Assembly (NCBI GenBank): GCA_030537195.1
Contig: JAUNOK010000019.1
Coordinates: 1-52,165, forward strand
Length of the DNA stretch: 52,165 bases
Reading direction: 5' to 3'
Origin: Eubacteriales bacterium
Lineage (GTDB): Bacteria; Bacillota; Clostridia; Lachnospirales; Lachnospiraceae
Below the pieces are notes generated by a model. That model searched no databases. It saw only the letters and a program-made list of their open reading frames with translations, and had not been told where the DNA came from. How positions within the stretch are numbered: position 1 is the stretch's first letter; every line of letters starts with the position of its first letter. The translations under genes and the position numbers were made by a program. Positions 8,719 to 17,247 of this stretch are shown here, in pieces.

Positions 8719-10161
8719 TCAGCCCATCTCACCACGGATATCAATCTTAGGTGGCTCAATTGGATAATTGCCTGTAAAGCATGCGTCACAGTAACCTGTC
8801 TGTCCGCATATCATCTCGCTTAACTTGTCAACCTCAAGATATCCTAATGAATCTGCTCCAATAATCTTACAGATTTCATCAACAGAATGACCTGATGCAA
8901 TAAGCTGGTCTTCTGAAGGAATATCTGTTCCGAAATAACATGGGTGAAGGAAAGCTGGTGAACTGATTCTTACATGAACTTCCTTAGCACCTGCTGCCTT
9001 AAGAAGGCTTACAATTCTTGCACTTGTTGTTCCTCGTACAATTGAGTCATCAATCATGACAACTCTCTTGCCTGCAACTGCTTCCTTAAGTACATTCAAC
9101 TTAACCTTAACGCTTGACTCTCTCTGTGCCTGCTTAGGCTTGATGAATGTTCTTCCAACATAGTTGTTCTTAATAAATGCATTGCCATACGGAATTCCTG
9201 ATTCCATTGAGAAACCAAGTGCTGCCGGATTACCAGATTCTGGAACACCAACAACGATATCAGCATCTACAGGGTGAGTCTTTGCTAAGATTCTTCCTGC
9301 ATTAATTCTTGACTCATATACACCCATTCCATCAATCTTACTGTCTGGTCTTGCAAAATATATGTATTCAAATATACATCTCGCTGTATTTTTCTGGCAG
9401 AGTGACTTATCAGACTTGATTCCATCTTTAGTGATTGTAACAACCTCACCCGGCTCAACATCTCTTACAAACTCTGCACCTACAGTATCAAGCGCACATG
9501 TCTCTGATGATAAGAAATATGCATTATCTCTCTTACCTATACATAATGGCTTGAAGCCAAATGGGTCTCTTGCTCCGATAAGCTTTCTAGGACTCATTAC
9601 GATAAGTGAATAAGCACCCTTAATCTTCTTCATCGCATTTAAAACAGCTCCCTCAACAGTAGGAACATTAAGTCTTTCTCTTGCGATTAAGTAAGCGATA
9701 ACCTCTGAATCAATAGTTGTCTGGAAGATAGCTCCTGTATAAGAAAGCTCCTCTCGAAGTTCAACTGCATTAAGAAGATTACCGTTATGTGCCATGCCAA
9801 GAGTTCCCTTAACATAGTTAAGAACAAGCGGCTGAGCATTCTCACGGCTGCTGCTTCCGGCTGTTGAATATCTTACATGTCCGACACCTATATTACCGTT
9901 AAGCTTTTCAAGCTTCTCAGGATTAAAGACTTCATTAACAAGTCCCATATCCTTGTATGAAAGAACCTTTCCCTTAGGTCCTTCTGTATCACTGACTGCT
10001 ATACCGCAGCTTTCCTGTCCTCTGTGCTGAAGGGCAAAAAGGCCATAATATATTGTAGATGAAACATCATTGCCATCGAAATCATATACACCAAAGACTC
10101 CGCATTCCTCGTGAAGTTCATCTTCAGCATAGTGGCTGTCATTAATATCAATCTGATTCAT
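8719..10161 (-). CDS. purF: Amidophosphoribosyltransferase
   Basis: First committed step of purine synthesis: PRPP plus glutamine gives phosphoribosylamine. Cys20 follows a short acidic propeptide, as in Bacillus-type enzymes that are autocleaved to expose the N-terminal nucleophile. The PRPP loop is VVMIDDSIVRGTTS. All four [4Fe-4S] cysteines of the oxygen-sensitive class appear conserved: one in TARCIFEY, one in HPCYFG, and the CxxC of CDACFTGNYP. At 480 residues it has normal length. It follows purC by 26 bp and ends at a strong terminator. Confidence 0.97.
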   Translation of the reverse strand: MNQIDINDSHYAEDELHEECGVFGVYDFDGNDVSSTIYYGLFALQHRGQESCGIAVSDTEGPKGKVLSYKDMGLVNEVFNPEKLEKLNGNIGVGHVRYSTAGSSSRENAQPLVLNYVKGTLGMAHNGNLLNAVELREELSYTGAIFQTTIDSEVIAYLIARERLNVPTVEGAVLNAMKKIKGAYSLIVMSPRKLIGARDPFGFKPLCIGKRDNAYFLSSETCALDTVGAEFVRDVEPGEVVTITKDGIKSDKSLCQKNTARCIFEYIYFARPDSKIDGMGVYESRINAGRILAKTHPVDADIVVGVPESGNPAALGFSMESGIPYGNAFIKNNYVGRTFIKPKQAQRESSVKVKLNVLKEAVAGKRVVMIDDSIVRGTTSARIVSLLKAAGAKEVHVRISSPAFLHPCYFGTDIPSEDQLIASGHSVDEICKIIGADSLGYLEVDKLSEMICGQTGYCDACFTGNYPIEPPKIDIRGEMG

Positions 10162-10187
10162 AATTCTCCATTCCTTATCGACTGTGA

Positions 10188-11078
10188 TTATTTGCGGGAA
10201 AAATCCTTGCCTGTAAGAAGCTTATATGCTTCCTTGTACTTCTCAACTGTCTTCTCGATTACATCATCTGGAAGTAAATAATCACTGTCTGGATTAGCCT
10301 TTAACCAGTCTCTTACAAACTGCTTATCATATGATGGCTGGCTCTTTCCTGCCTCATATCCTTCTAATGGCCAGAATCTTGAGCTGTCTGGTGTAAGCAT
10401 CTCGTCACCGATAACTACCTCACCATTCTCATCAAGGCCAAATTCAAACTTAGTATCTGCAATAATAATACCCTTGCTTAAAGCGTACTCTGCACACTTC
10501 TTGTAAAGAGTGATAGTTGCGTCTTTAATCTTAGTAGCATACTCAAGTCCCTTGCCTGGGAACTGCTTTTCAAGAACTTCAATACTCTTCTCAAATGAGA
10601 TATTCTCATCATGGTCGCCAATCTCAGCCTTAGTACTTGGTGTGTAGATTGGTTCAGGAAGCTTCTCTGATTCCTTAAGTCCTTCTGGAAGCTTAATTCC
10701 ACAGACTGTTCCGTTCTCCTTGTAGCTTGCCCAGCCGCTTCCTGTAATATATCCTCTTACGATACACTCGATAGGAAGCATTGTAAGCTTCTTGCAAAGC
10801 ATACTTCTTCCAATATATTCATCCTTGTGGAAGAACTCTGGCATGTCATTAACATCAACTGAAACCATATGGTTAGCAACAACGTCCTTAGTATAATCAA
10901 ACCAGAACTTTGACATCTGTGTAAGGATTGCTCCCTTTTCTGTAACCTTGTTCTTTAAAATGTGATCAAATGCTGAGATACGGTCTGTAGCAACCATAAC
11001 AAGCTTGTCATCGCAATCATATACTTCTCTTACTTTTCCTTCATAGAGTAATTCACATTTTCCCATGAGTTCATCCAT
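10188..11078 (-). CDS. purC: Phosphoribosylaminoimidazole-succinocarboxamide synthase
   Basis: Ligates aspartate to CAIR to make SAICAR, the step before PurB. Recognisable segments include EGKVREVYDCDD, VATDRISAFD, PIECIVRGYITGSGW, IIADTKFEFG and GDEMLTPDSSRFWP. The 296-residue length fits the long clostridial form. Two starts are possible: the listed ATG, and one four codons later (11066), which has GGATGGA at better spacing. It is first in a two-gene purC-purF operon. Confidence 0.96.
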   Translation of the reverse strand: MDELMGKCELLYEGKVREVYDCDDKLVMVATDRISAFDHILKNKVTEKGAILTQMSKFWFDYTKDVVANHMVSVDVNDMPEFFHKDEYIGRSMLCKKLTMLPIECIVRGYITGSGWASYKENGTVCGIKLPEGLKESEKLPEPIYTPSTKAEIGDHDENISFEKSIEVLEKQFPGKGLEYATKIKDATITLYKKCAEYALSKGIIIADTKFEFGLDENGEVVIGDEMLTPDSSRFWPLEGYEAGKSQPSYDKQFVRDWLKANPDSDYLLPDDVIEKTVEKYKEAYKLLTGKDFSRK

Positions 11079-11118
11079 CCTTTTCTTCTTAATATAATTA
11101 TTAGTTAAAAAGTTATCA

Positions 11119-11141
11119 AACCGTAGTATTTATGCGGTTTA
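11119..11141 (-). promoter_or_regulatory. Leader stem-loop ahead of purC
   Basis: AAACCG and CGGTTT pair around an 11-base loop, close to the predicted 5' end of the purC transcript. There is no T run, so it is more likely an mRNA-end stabiliser or protein site than a terminator. Confidence 0.4.
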
Positions 11142-11156
11142 AAAACAAACAAAAAC

Positions 11157-11185
11157 ATTATATAACAGCGTTCCTTCAAAATCAA
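11157..11185 (-). promoter_or_regulatory. purC-purF promoter
   Basis: Minus-strand TTGATT (11180-11185), 17 bp, and TATAAT (11157-11162). It is divergent from the promoter of the 11307 gene. Confidence 0.65.
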
Positions 11186-11212
11186 TACACTTTATCTTTA
11201 TGCAATAACATA

Positions 11213-11241
11213 TTGCACAACCATTAATAATATCGTATTAT
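11213..11241 (+). promoter_or_regulatory. Promoter of the 11307-12020 gene
   Basis: TTGCAC (11213-11218), 17 bp, TATTAT (11236-11241), with a second TATAAT starting three bases later. The gene's ribosome site AGGAGGTGA is clear. Confidence 0.55.
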
Positions 11242-11306
11242 TATAATATAAATATAGTCCGTGTTATATCTGATATCATATTGCCCCAAACAGGAGGTGA
11301 ATCAAC

Positions 11307-12020
11307 ATGAGAAAGAAAATGAAATGGCTCATACCAGTCGTAATTGTAATAATACTTGCAGCATTTTTAATAATATTTATCTGCACCATATTATCGAAAT
11401 CACGTCATATCAGTATTGATTTATCAGACACAGATAGCTTTTCTGTTGTAAAAGAAGGCAATGAAATCAGCCTGACACCTGATGAAAAGACCCGGTTAAT
11501 TGACATGCTGGAAGATATAACCATTGTTCCGTGGACATACCCCAATTCAACAGGCTGGACATACAGAATATTATATACTGATAACGATAATCACACGAAT
11601 GACATCATCCCATTAAATAGCAGAATCATCATTAATAACAAAACATACCGGATATTAGGTAAATCTTCAAAGGATGTTACAGAATACCTTGACAGCATAT
11701 ATAACAAAACCCTTGTTACCATCAGCATAGATAATGCTGAAAGCATTACTGTAACCAATAAGAACAATCATAAAACTGCTGTTTTCACTGGAGATAAACT
11801 TCAGGAGCTGACAGATGCACTGGCGTACAAGCCTTCACATCCAATCACTTTTTATGACGATAAAGAATCAACTACCAGATATGTGCTTACTGTACAGTAT
11901 AAAGACGGCTCTTCAGATGAACTGCCTATTACACAATGCTCTGCCATTCTGTATAAAGACCAGTATCTGAGTGTTGACTCATATGCATTGGAATTGATTA
12001 ATGAAGAAGTTGGTAACTAA
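11307..12020 (+). CDS. Membrane-anchored protein of unknown function
   Basis: A 237-residue protein with a basic N-terminus and one hydrophobic anchor (about residues 5-29), followed by an extracytoplasmic domain rich in Ser, Thr and Asp. Two similar halves can be seen: each has a stretch about strain or threshold-like beta segments (SFSVVKEGNEISLT and SITVTNKNNHKTAVFTG), then a short 'tyrosine-rich yields' segment and a terminal strand pair, suggesting an internal duplication. AGGAGGTGA precedes the ATG. It is monocistronic with its own promoter and terminator. I do not recognise the family. Confidence 0.7.
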   Translation: MRKKMKWLIPVVIVIILAAFLIIFICTILSKSRHISIDLSDTDSFSVVKEGNEISLTPDEKTRLIDMLEDITIVPWTYPNSTGWTYRILYTDNDNHTNDIIPLNSRIIINNKTYRILGKSSKDVTEYLDSIYNKTLVTISIDNAESITVTNKNNHKTAVFTGDKLQELTDALAYKPSHPITFYDDKESTTRYVLTVQYKDGSSDELPITQCSAILYKDQYLSVDSYALELINEEVGN

Positions 12021-12044
12021 TACTACATATCCTCAACATTAAAT

Positions 12045-12084
12045 AATCCCAGCAACACATTATCAGTGTTACTGGGATTTCTTT
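12045..12084 (+). terminator. Terminator between convergent genes
   Basis: AATCCCAG pairs with CTGGGATT, with inner AACAC/GTGTT, then TTCTTT. It serves the plus-strand gene and may also act on the opposing GH28 transcript. Confidence 0.75.
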
Positions 12085-13459
12085 ATAATATCTCATAAGT
12101 TGTCTGTTCACTTGTAAGGCAGTCACATCCAACACGGTTCTCACCACTTGTTACAAATGATGAATCCTTAATGTGTATGTCTGTGATTGTCTCAGGCATA
12201 TCCTTCAAAGGCTCAATAACAATCGCTTCCTTAGCTCCAAGGCAGTTAATTCCCTCAAAATTAATATTCTTAATATAAGGAATATCATCCTTGTCAATTC
12301 CGTTAATCTCTTCATTTCTGTTAAGAGAATTAAGCACATATGACATTGTGAGAATAATTGCCTGTTCCTTAATATCAACCATATTAATATTCTTTATATT
12401 AATATTCTCGATAACTCCACCACGTCCAAGTGCACTCTTCATGCGGACTCCGACATCAGTTCCAAGGAAAGTACAATCTTCTATCAATACATTTTTAACA
12501 CCACGGCTCATCTCGCTTCCGATAACGAATCCGCCATGTCCCTTGTTAACAAGGCAGTCATGGATATACACATCCTCACAAGGTCCTTCAATCTGTCTTG
12601 CAACTGCATTCTTTCCTGACTTTAAGCAGATTGCATCGTCACCTGTTTCAAATGTACAGTTATGAATATGAACCTTCTTGCATGATTCAACATCAAGTCC
12701 ATCACCATTCTGTGCATAATATGGATTGCACACAGTAACATTTCTGACTGTTAGATTCTTACAGAAGAATGGGTGGATATTCCATGCTGGTGAATTCATA
12801 AATGTTACACCTTCAAGAAGAATCCTCTTGCAGTGACGAAGGCTTACCATTACAGGTCTGTAGAAATCATAATACTCGCTTGCTTTCTCAAGTGCATTCT
12901 CAGCATCAAGCTGGATATTATGCTCGTTACCCTTAAATGAGCTTTCTGTCGGCATCCATATGCCGCCTTCCTTAGTCTCAATTGTGTACTGGCTCTTTTT
13001 CATAAGAGCTTCCCACTGTCTGTCAGTCATCTTAAACTGCTTTACGGGACGCCACAGATCACCGCTTCCATCGATAATACCACTACCGGTTATACCGATG
13101 TTAATAGCATTTTCAGCTGTGATAGGAGACTTTGCTCTTATACACTCCTGACCTTCATAGTTGGTAATAATAAGCGGATACTGGTCAATATCTTTAGAGA
13201 ACTTAAGTATTGCATTCTTCTCAATTCTTAATTCAACATCACTCTTAATCTCGATTGGTGCTGTAAACCAGATTCCCTCAGGAATTACAACAGTTCCGCC
13301 GCCCTTTTCTGAGATATAATTAATTGCTCTGTTTATCGCGTCCGCATTTCTTGATGCATCCTCAATAGTGTAACAGTATGGTCTTGCACCGTAATTATTA
13401 ACATATACAACTCTGTCAACAAATGCTGGCAGTTTAACATCAAAATCAACTTTTTTCAT
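12083..13459 (-). CDS. Glycoside hydrolase family 28 (polygalacturonase-type)
   Basis: A 458-residue right-handed beta-helix enzyme. The GH28 catalytic set is present: NGDGLD (residues 251-256, for the usual NTDG), GDDAICLKSG (273-282), GHGG (307-310) and RMKS (339-342, for RIK). It hydrolyses alpha-1,4 galacturonosyl bonds. There is no signal peptide, so it probably acts inside the cell on imported oligogalacturonides, as exo-type or YteR-linked relatives do. AAGGAG precedes the ATG. It lies only 32 bp downstream of gatB and could be read through from it, an odd partner for a translation operon. Confidence 0.9.
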   Translation of the reverse strand: MKKVDFDVKLPAFVDRVVYVNNYGARPYCYTIEDASRNADAINRAINYISEKGGGTVVIPEGIWFTAPIEIKSDVELRIEKNAILKFSKDIDQYPLIITNYEGQECIRAKSPITAENAINIGITGSGIIDGSGDLWRPVKQFKMTDRQWEALMKKSQYTIETKEGGIWMPTESSFKGNEHNIQLDAENALEKASEYYDFYRPVMVSLRHCKRILLEGVTFMNSPAWNIHPFFCKNLTVRNVTVCNPYYAQNGDGLDVESCKKVHIHNCTFETGDDAICLKSGKNAVARQIEGPCEDVYIHDCLVNKGHGGFVIGSEMSRGVKNVLIEDCTFLGTDVGVRMKSALGRGGVIENINIKNINMVDIKEQAIILTMSYVLNSLNRNEEINGIDKDDIPYIKNINFEGINCLGAKEAIVIEPLKDMPETITDIHIKDSSFVTSGENRVGCDCLTSEQTTYEIL

Positions 13460-13491
13460 GACACATCTCCTTCCTGCCTTAAGTTTATGTG

Positions 13492-14943
13492 TTACTTTAA
13501 AAGCTCCTGTAAAAGAGCATTAACCATTCCCGGATTAGCTTTGCCCTGCATTGCCTTCATAGTCTGACCTACAAGGTAACCGATTGCCTGCTTCTTGCCG
13601 CCCTTATAATCAGCAACTGACTGTGGGTTATCAGCGATAACCTTCTCAACTGTTGCTCTGAGTGCGCCTTCATCATTAACCTGCTTTAAGCCGTGCTCCT
13701 CAACATATGCGTCAACATCAACATTTTCAGCAAATACATGCTCAAATATCTCTTTAGCTGCTGCATTGTTGATTTCTTTCTTCTCAACGAGAGTAATAAT
13801 CTTAGCAAGGCTGGCTGGTGAAAATGTTAACTCTTCGGCTCTGAATTCTCTTCCAGTCTTAGCTGATTCTTCCTTCATGAGTCGCATTGTCTCGCCCATA
13901 ATCCAGTTAGAAACCTTCTTTGGCTGGTTGCAGATTGCTGTAGCTTCCTCAAAGATTTCTGTGAACTTCTTAGAATCTGTAAGAATCTCTGCGTCATATT
14001 CAGGAAGTTCAAATTCTTCCATATAACGGGCTTTCTTCTCATCCTTGAACTCTGGCTGTTTAGCCTTAAGCTCTGCTAAATATTCGTCACTGATGTGAAT
14101 TGGAACAAGGTCTGGATCTGGGAAATATCTGTAATCCTGTGCATCTTCCTTTGAACGCATAGCATAAGAATATTCCTTATCATCATTCCATCTTCTTGTT
14201 TCCTGAACAACCTTCTCGCCTGCTTCGATTAAGTCAATCTGTCTTGCTGTCTCAGCCTTGATAGCTCTTTCAATCGCTGCAAATGAATTGAGGTTCTTAG
14301 TTTCTGTTCTTGTTCCGAACTCGCTTGAACCACGCTCTCTTACAGAAAGGTTGACATCGGCTCTCATAGAACCTTCCTGAAGCTTACAGTCAGAAGCCCC
14401 AAGATACTGGATAGTTGTTCTTAACTTAGTAAGGTAAGCAATAACTTCTTCTGCTGAACGCATATCCGGTTCAGAAACGATTTCGATAAGAGGTACACCT
14501 GAACGGTTGTAGTCTACATATGAAACACCTTCCCACTCATCGTGAATAAGCTTTCCTGCATCCTCTTCCATATGAATCTCATGGATTCTAATAGTCTTTT
14601 CTGTTCCATCTGCTAACTTGACATCAACATGTCCGTTACGACAGATTGGAAGATAAAGCTGTGAAATCTGATAATTCTGTGGGTTATCAGGGTAGAAATA
14701 ATTCTTTCTGTCGAACTTGCAGTCCTGTGTAATTGTACAGTTAGTTGCAAGTCCTACTGCTGCTGCATATTCAACAACCTTCTTATTAAGAACAGGAAGA
14801 GAACCTGGCATACCCGTACACACAGGGCAAGTATGTGAGTTAGGTGCTCCGCCGAACTCAGTTGAGCATCCGCAGAAAATCTTTGTCTTAGTAGCTAATT
14901 CAACATGGACTTCAAGTCCGATTACAACTTCATAATCTTTCAT
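13492..14943 (-). CDS. gatB: Asp-tRNA(Asn)/Glu-tRNA(Gln) amidotransferase subunit B
   Basis: The tRNA-binding kinase subunit of GatCAB. It activates the side-chain carboxyl of misacylated Glu-tRNA(Gln) or Asp-tRNA(Asn) with ATP for amidation. Diagnostic segments: YEVVIGLEVHVEL at the start, CPVCTGMPGSLPVLN (zinc cysteines with the earlier CGCS), DRKNYFYPDNPQNYQISQ, and a C-terminal YqeY-like tail ending in GMVNALLQELL. The 483-residue length is standard. Order gatC-gatA-gatB, with 15 bp after gatA. Confidence 0.97.
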   Translation of the reverse strand: MKDYEVVIGLEVHVELATKTKIFCGCSTEFGGAPNSHTCPVCTGMPGSLPVLNKKVVEYAAAVGLATNCTITQDCKFDRKNYFYPDNPQNYQISQLYLPICRNGHVDVKLADGTEKTIRIHEIHMEEDAGKLIHDEWEGVSYVDYNRSGVPLIEIVSEPDMRSAEEVIAYLTKLRTTIQYLGASDCKLQEGSMRADVNLSVRERGSSEFGTRTETKNLNSFAAIERAIKAETARQIDLIEAGEKVVQETRRWNDDKEYSYAMRSKEDAQDYRYFPDPDLVPIHISDEYLAELKAKQPEFKDEKKARYMEEFELPEYDAEILTDSKKFTEIFEEATAICNQPKKVSNWIMGETMRLMKEESAKTGREFRAEELTFSPASLAKIITLVEKKEINNAAAKEIFEHVFAENVDVDAYVEEHGLKQVNDEGALRATVEKVIADNPQSVADYKGGKKQAIGYLVGQTMKAMQGKANPGMVNALLQELLK

Positions 14944-14958
14944 ACTTATGCCTCCCTC

Positions 14959-16404
14959 CTATTCAAATCTTCCTCGTGCCTGCTCATAAGCGTAGCCTGC
15001 ACGGATAAGATTATTTTCTTTAAAGCAGTCACCAATAAGCTGTAAGCCGATTGGAAGACCATTCTTGTCCTTACCGCATGGAACTGAAAGTCCCGGAAGT
15101 CCGGCAAGATTTACAGAGATAGTATAGATATCTCCAAGATACATCTTAATAGGGTCAGAAAGTGATGAACCAAGCTTTGGTGCTGTTGTTGGTGCAACAG
15201 GTCCAAGAATTACATCATACTTTGCAAATGCTTCATCAAATGCTTTCTTAATAAGAGCCTTAACTCTTAACGCCTTAAGATAATAAGCGTCATAATATCC
15301 TGAACTTAATACGAAAGAACCAAGCATAATTCTTCTCTTAACCTCTGGACCAAATCCCTCTGAACGGGTCTTTTTGTACATGTTATGAAGACCTTCGTAT
15401 TCTTTAGTTCTATATCCGTATTTAACGCCATCAAATCGCTCAAGGTTAGAGCTTGCCTCAGCTGCTGCGATTGTATAGTAAGTAGGAATTGCGTATTCAA
15501 CAAGGCTTAAGTCAAACTCTTCCACGATTGCGCCCTTGCTCTCAAGAACTTTGGCAGCATTAAGAACAGCTTCCTTAACCTCAGGGTCAAGACCTTCACC
15601 AAAATAATCTCTTGGAATACCGATTCTCATTCCCTTAACATCATCAACTAATGCCTTTGTAAATGAATAATCATCTCTTCCGATAGATGTTGAATCCTTA
15701 TCGTCCTTGCCTGCAATAGCTTCCATGATAGTTGCACAGTCAGTTACATCCTTACATAAAGGTCCAATCTGGTCTAATGATGAACCGTAAGCAATAAGTC
15801 CGTAACGTGAAACAGTTCCGTAAGTTGGCTTTAAACCTACAACACCACAGTAAGAAGCTGGCTGTCTTATTGATCCACCTGTATCAGAACCAAGTGCTGC
15901 AAAACACTCATTTGCTGCAACTGCTGCTGCAGAACCACCTGATGAACCACCCGGTACATGCTCAGGATTACGAGGATTCTTAGTTGCGCCAAACGCACTT
16001 GTTTCAGTTGTAGAACCCATCGCGAATTCATCCATATTAGTCTTTCCGATAATTACTGCTCCGGCATTCTGAAGTCTCACAACCGCGTCTGCTGTGTAAG
16101 TTGGAACGAAATTACCAAGTATCTTTGATGAGCATGTAGTAAGCATGCCCTCTGTACACATATTATCTTTAATTGCAAATGGAACTCCGGCTAAAGGTCC
16201 TGTAAGTTTACCTGCCTTAATATCCTCATCCGCTTTCTTAGCTGCTGCAAGAGCTTTTTCCTTGTCAAATGTGACATAGCAGTTAAGCTCATCTTCAGAC
16301 TTTTCAATCTGTGCAATGACAGCTTCCATAGCCTCTGTTGCTGTTGTCTCACCCGCTTTAATCTTAGCAGCCAGTTCAACAGCTGTATAATCTAATAAAC
16401 TCAT
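14959..16404 (-). CDS. gatA: Asp-tRNA(Asn)/Glu-tRNA(Gln) amidotransferase subunit A
   Basis: The glutaminase subunit of GatCAB and a member of the amidase-signature family. It frees ammonia from glutamine and channels it to GatB. The Ser-cisSer-Lys triad is visible: Lys in VPFAIKDNM (about residue 78), and the two Ser in PGGSSGGSAAAVAA and GSDTGGSIRQPASYCG. The 481-residue length is typical. It begins 11 bp after gatC stops, so the three subunits are translated from one message. Confidence 0.97.
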   Translation of the reverse strand: MSLLDYTAVELAAKIKAGETTATEAMEAVIAQIEKSEDELNCYVTFDKEKALAAAKKADEDIKAGKLTGPLAGVPFAIKDNMCTEGMLTTCSSKILGNFVPTYTADAVVRLQNAGAVIIGKTNMDEFAMGSTTETSAFGATKNPRNPEHVPGGSSGGSAAAVAANECFAALGSDTGGSIRQPASYCGVVGLKPTYGTVSRYGLIAYGSSLDQIGPLCKDVTDCATIMEAIAGKDDKDSTSIGRDDYSFTKALVDDVKGMRIGIPRDYFGEGLDPEVKEAVLNAAKVLESKGAIVEEFDLSLVEYAIPTYYTIAAAEASSNLERFDGVKYGYRTKEYEGLHNMYKKTRSEGFGPEVKRRIMLGSFVLSSGYYDAYYLKALRVKALIKKAFDEAFAKYDVILGPVAPTTAPKLGSSLSDPIKMYLGDIYTISVNLAGLPGLSVPCGKDKNGLPIGLQLIGDCFKENNLIRAGYAYEQARGRFE

Positions 16405-16415
16405 ATGCGTCCTTT

Positions 16416-16712
16416 CTATGATTCAACAGTTTTAGGTACAATAAATCCTGATTCATTACATTCAGGTGCATTAGCAAGAGTTGCCTCGCTTCCGTCACCA
16501 TTAGTAACAACATCTTCTCTCATTACATTATTAACAGGGAACACATGTGACATAGGTTCTACCCCTGTAGTATCAAGCTCACCGAGCTTGTCAATATAAT
16601 CAAGCATGCTCGCCATATCCTTCTTGGCAGCTTCCTTCTCTTCATCAGAGAGTTCAAGCTTGGCAAGGATACCAACATACTCGATAGTCTCATCACTAAT
16701 TACATTAGCCAT
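16416..16712 (-). CDS. gatC: Asp-tRNA(Asn)/Glu-tRNA(Gln) amidotransferase subunit C
   Basis: A 98-residue linker subunit that wraps the GatA-GatB interface. It contains the family core [15 protein letters not shown], then [22 protein letters not shown] and NVMREDV. The frame is open 32 codons further upstream, but that part is the structured repeat block. The ATG at 16712 has AAAGGAG at eight bases and starts the conserved domain. Confidence 0.95.
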   Translation of the reverse strand: MANVISDETIEYVGILAKLELSDEEKEAAKKDMASMLDYIDKLGELDTTGVEPMSHVFPVNNVMREDVVTNGDGSEATLANAPECNESGFIVPKTVES

Positions 16713-16743
16713 GTGTGCGTCTCCTTTCGTTGTCATATATACG

Positions 16744-16925
16744 CCTGGAGAAATTGGATAAATCATCACAAGACACGCTTTCGCTACTTGGAGACTCGCA
16801 GCGGACACTAACCGAAAGCAGCCACCTCCGTCTGAAAAGCCAGCTTTTCAGACTCCGCCAACTGCTTTCGCTAAGTGCCGGCGGCTCCAAAGTGTCTTGT
16901 TCACGCTTTATCCAATTTCTCCAGG
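16744..16925. repeat. Giant nested hairpin 1 between aspS and gatC
   Basis: A 182 bp palindromic structure. The outer 19 bp arms are perfect (16744-16762 with 16907-16925). Inside them lie CAAGACAC/GTGTCTTG (16769-16776, 16892-16899), CGAAAGCAG/CTGCTTTCG (16813-16821, 16862-16870) and GTCTGAAAAGC/GCTTTTCAGAC (16830-16840, 16843-16853). It is much more GC-rich than its flanks. No coding is supported. One arm carries a 21 bp stretch (16872-16892) whose exact inverse is at 17091-17111. Confidence 0.85.
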
Positions 16926-16930
16926 CTCAC

Positions 16931-16989
16931 ACATCTACCCCGGAACGAGCGCACGACATCGCTTTGCTCGTCGCCGTTGGGCGAGATGT
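16931..16989. repeat. Small nested hairpin 2
   Basis: ACATCT (16931-16936)/AGATGT (16984-16989) enclose ACGAGC (16945-16950)/GCTCGT (16966-16971). It lies between the two giant hairpins. A further GGGAA/TTCCC follows. Confidence 0.55.
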
Positions 16990-17060
16990 AGTGGGAATCT
17001 CCACTTCCCTTTCGTCCGAGAAATTTATATTTAGTTAGGTATTGTAGCAACGAACAGGCA

Positions 17061-17231
17061 GCGAGGTTTTATAAGTTCGCAAGCAAGGTGCTTTGGAGCC
17101 GCCGGCACTTAACGGATTCGGCTGTGGAGGTTGGGAAGCTTGCTTACCATACCTCTATAGCCGAATCCGTTTAGTACCGCTGCGAGCGACAAGCAGCGGG
17201 AGCGTGCCTGCGGTGAACTTATAAACCTCGC
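17061..17231. repeat. Giant nested hairpin 3 between aspS and gatC
   Basis: Outer arms of 17 bp (17061-17078 with 17215-17231, one bulged T) enclose a perfect 13 bp stem (AACGGATTCGGCT at 17111-17123 with 17159-17171), GAGGT/ACCTC and AAGC/GCTT. It begins 16 bp past the aspS stop on the minus strand. It shares an exact 21 bp inverted segment with hairpin 1, so the two are related units. Confidence 0.85.
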
Positions 17232-17247
17232 AGCCGTCCGTTGTTCA

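Noticed and set aside
11079-11306. Purine riboswitch or PurR box ahead of purC
   Set aside because: I see only a simple hairpin; no conserved purine-aptamer core or paired PurR half sites.
16405-17038. Several frames in the aspS-gatC gap, some joined to gatC
   Set aside because: They are the two strands of perfect palindromes, with odd Ser/Arg-rich composition and no ribosome sites.
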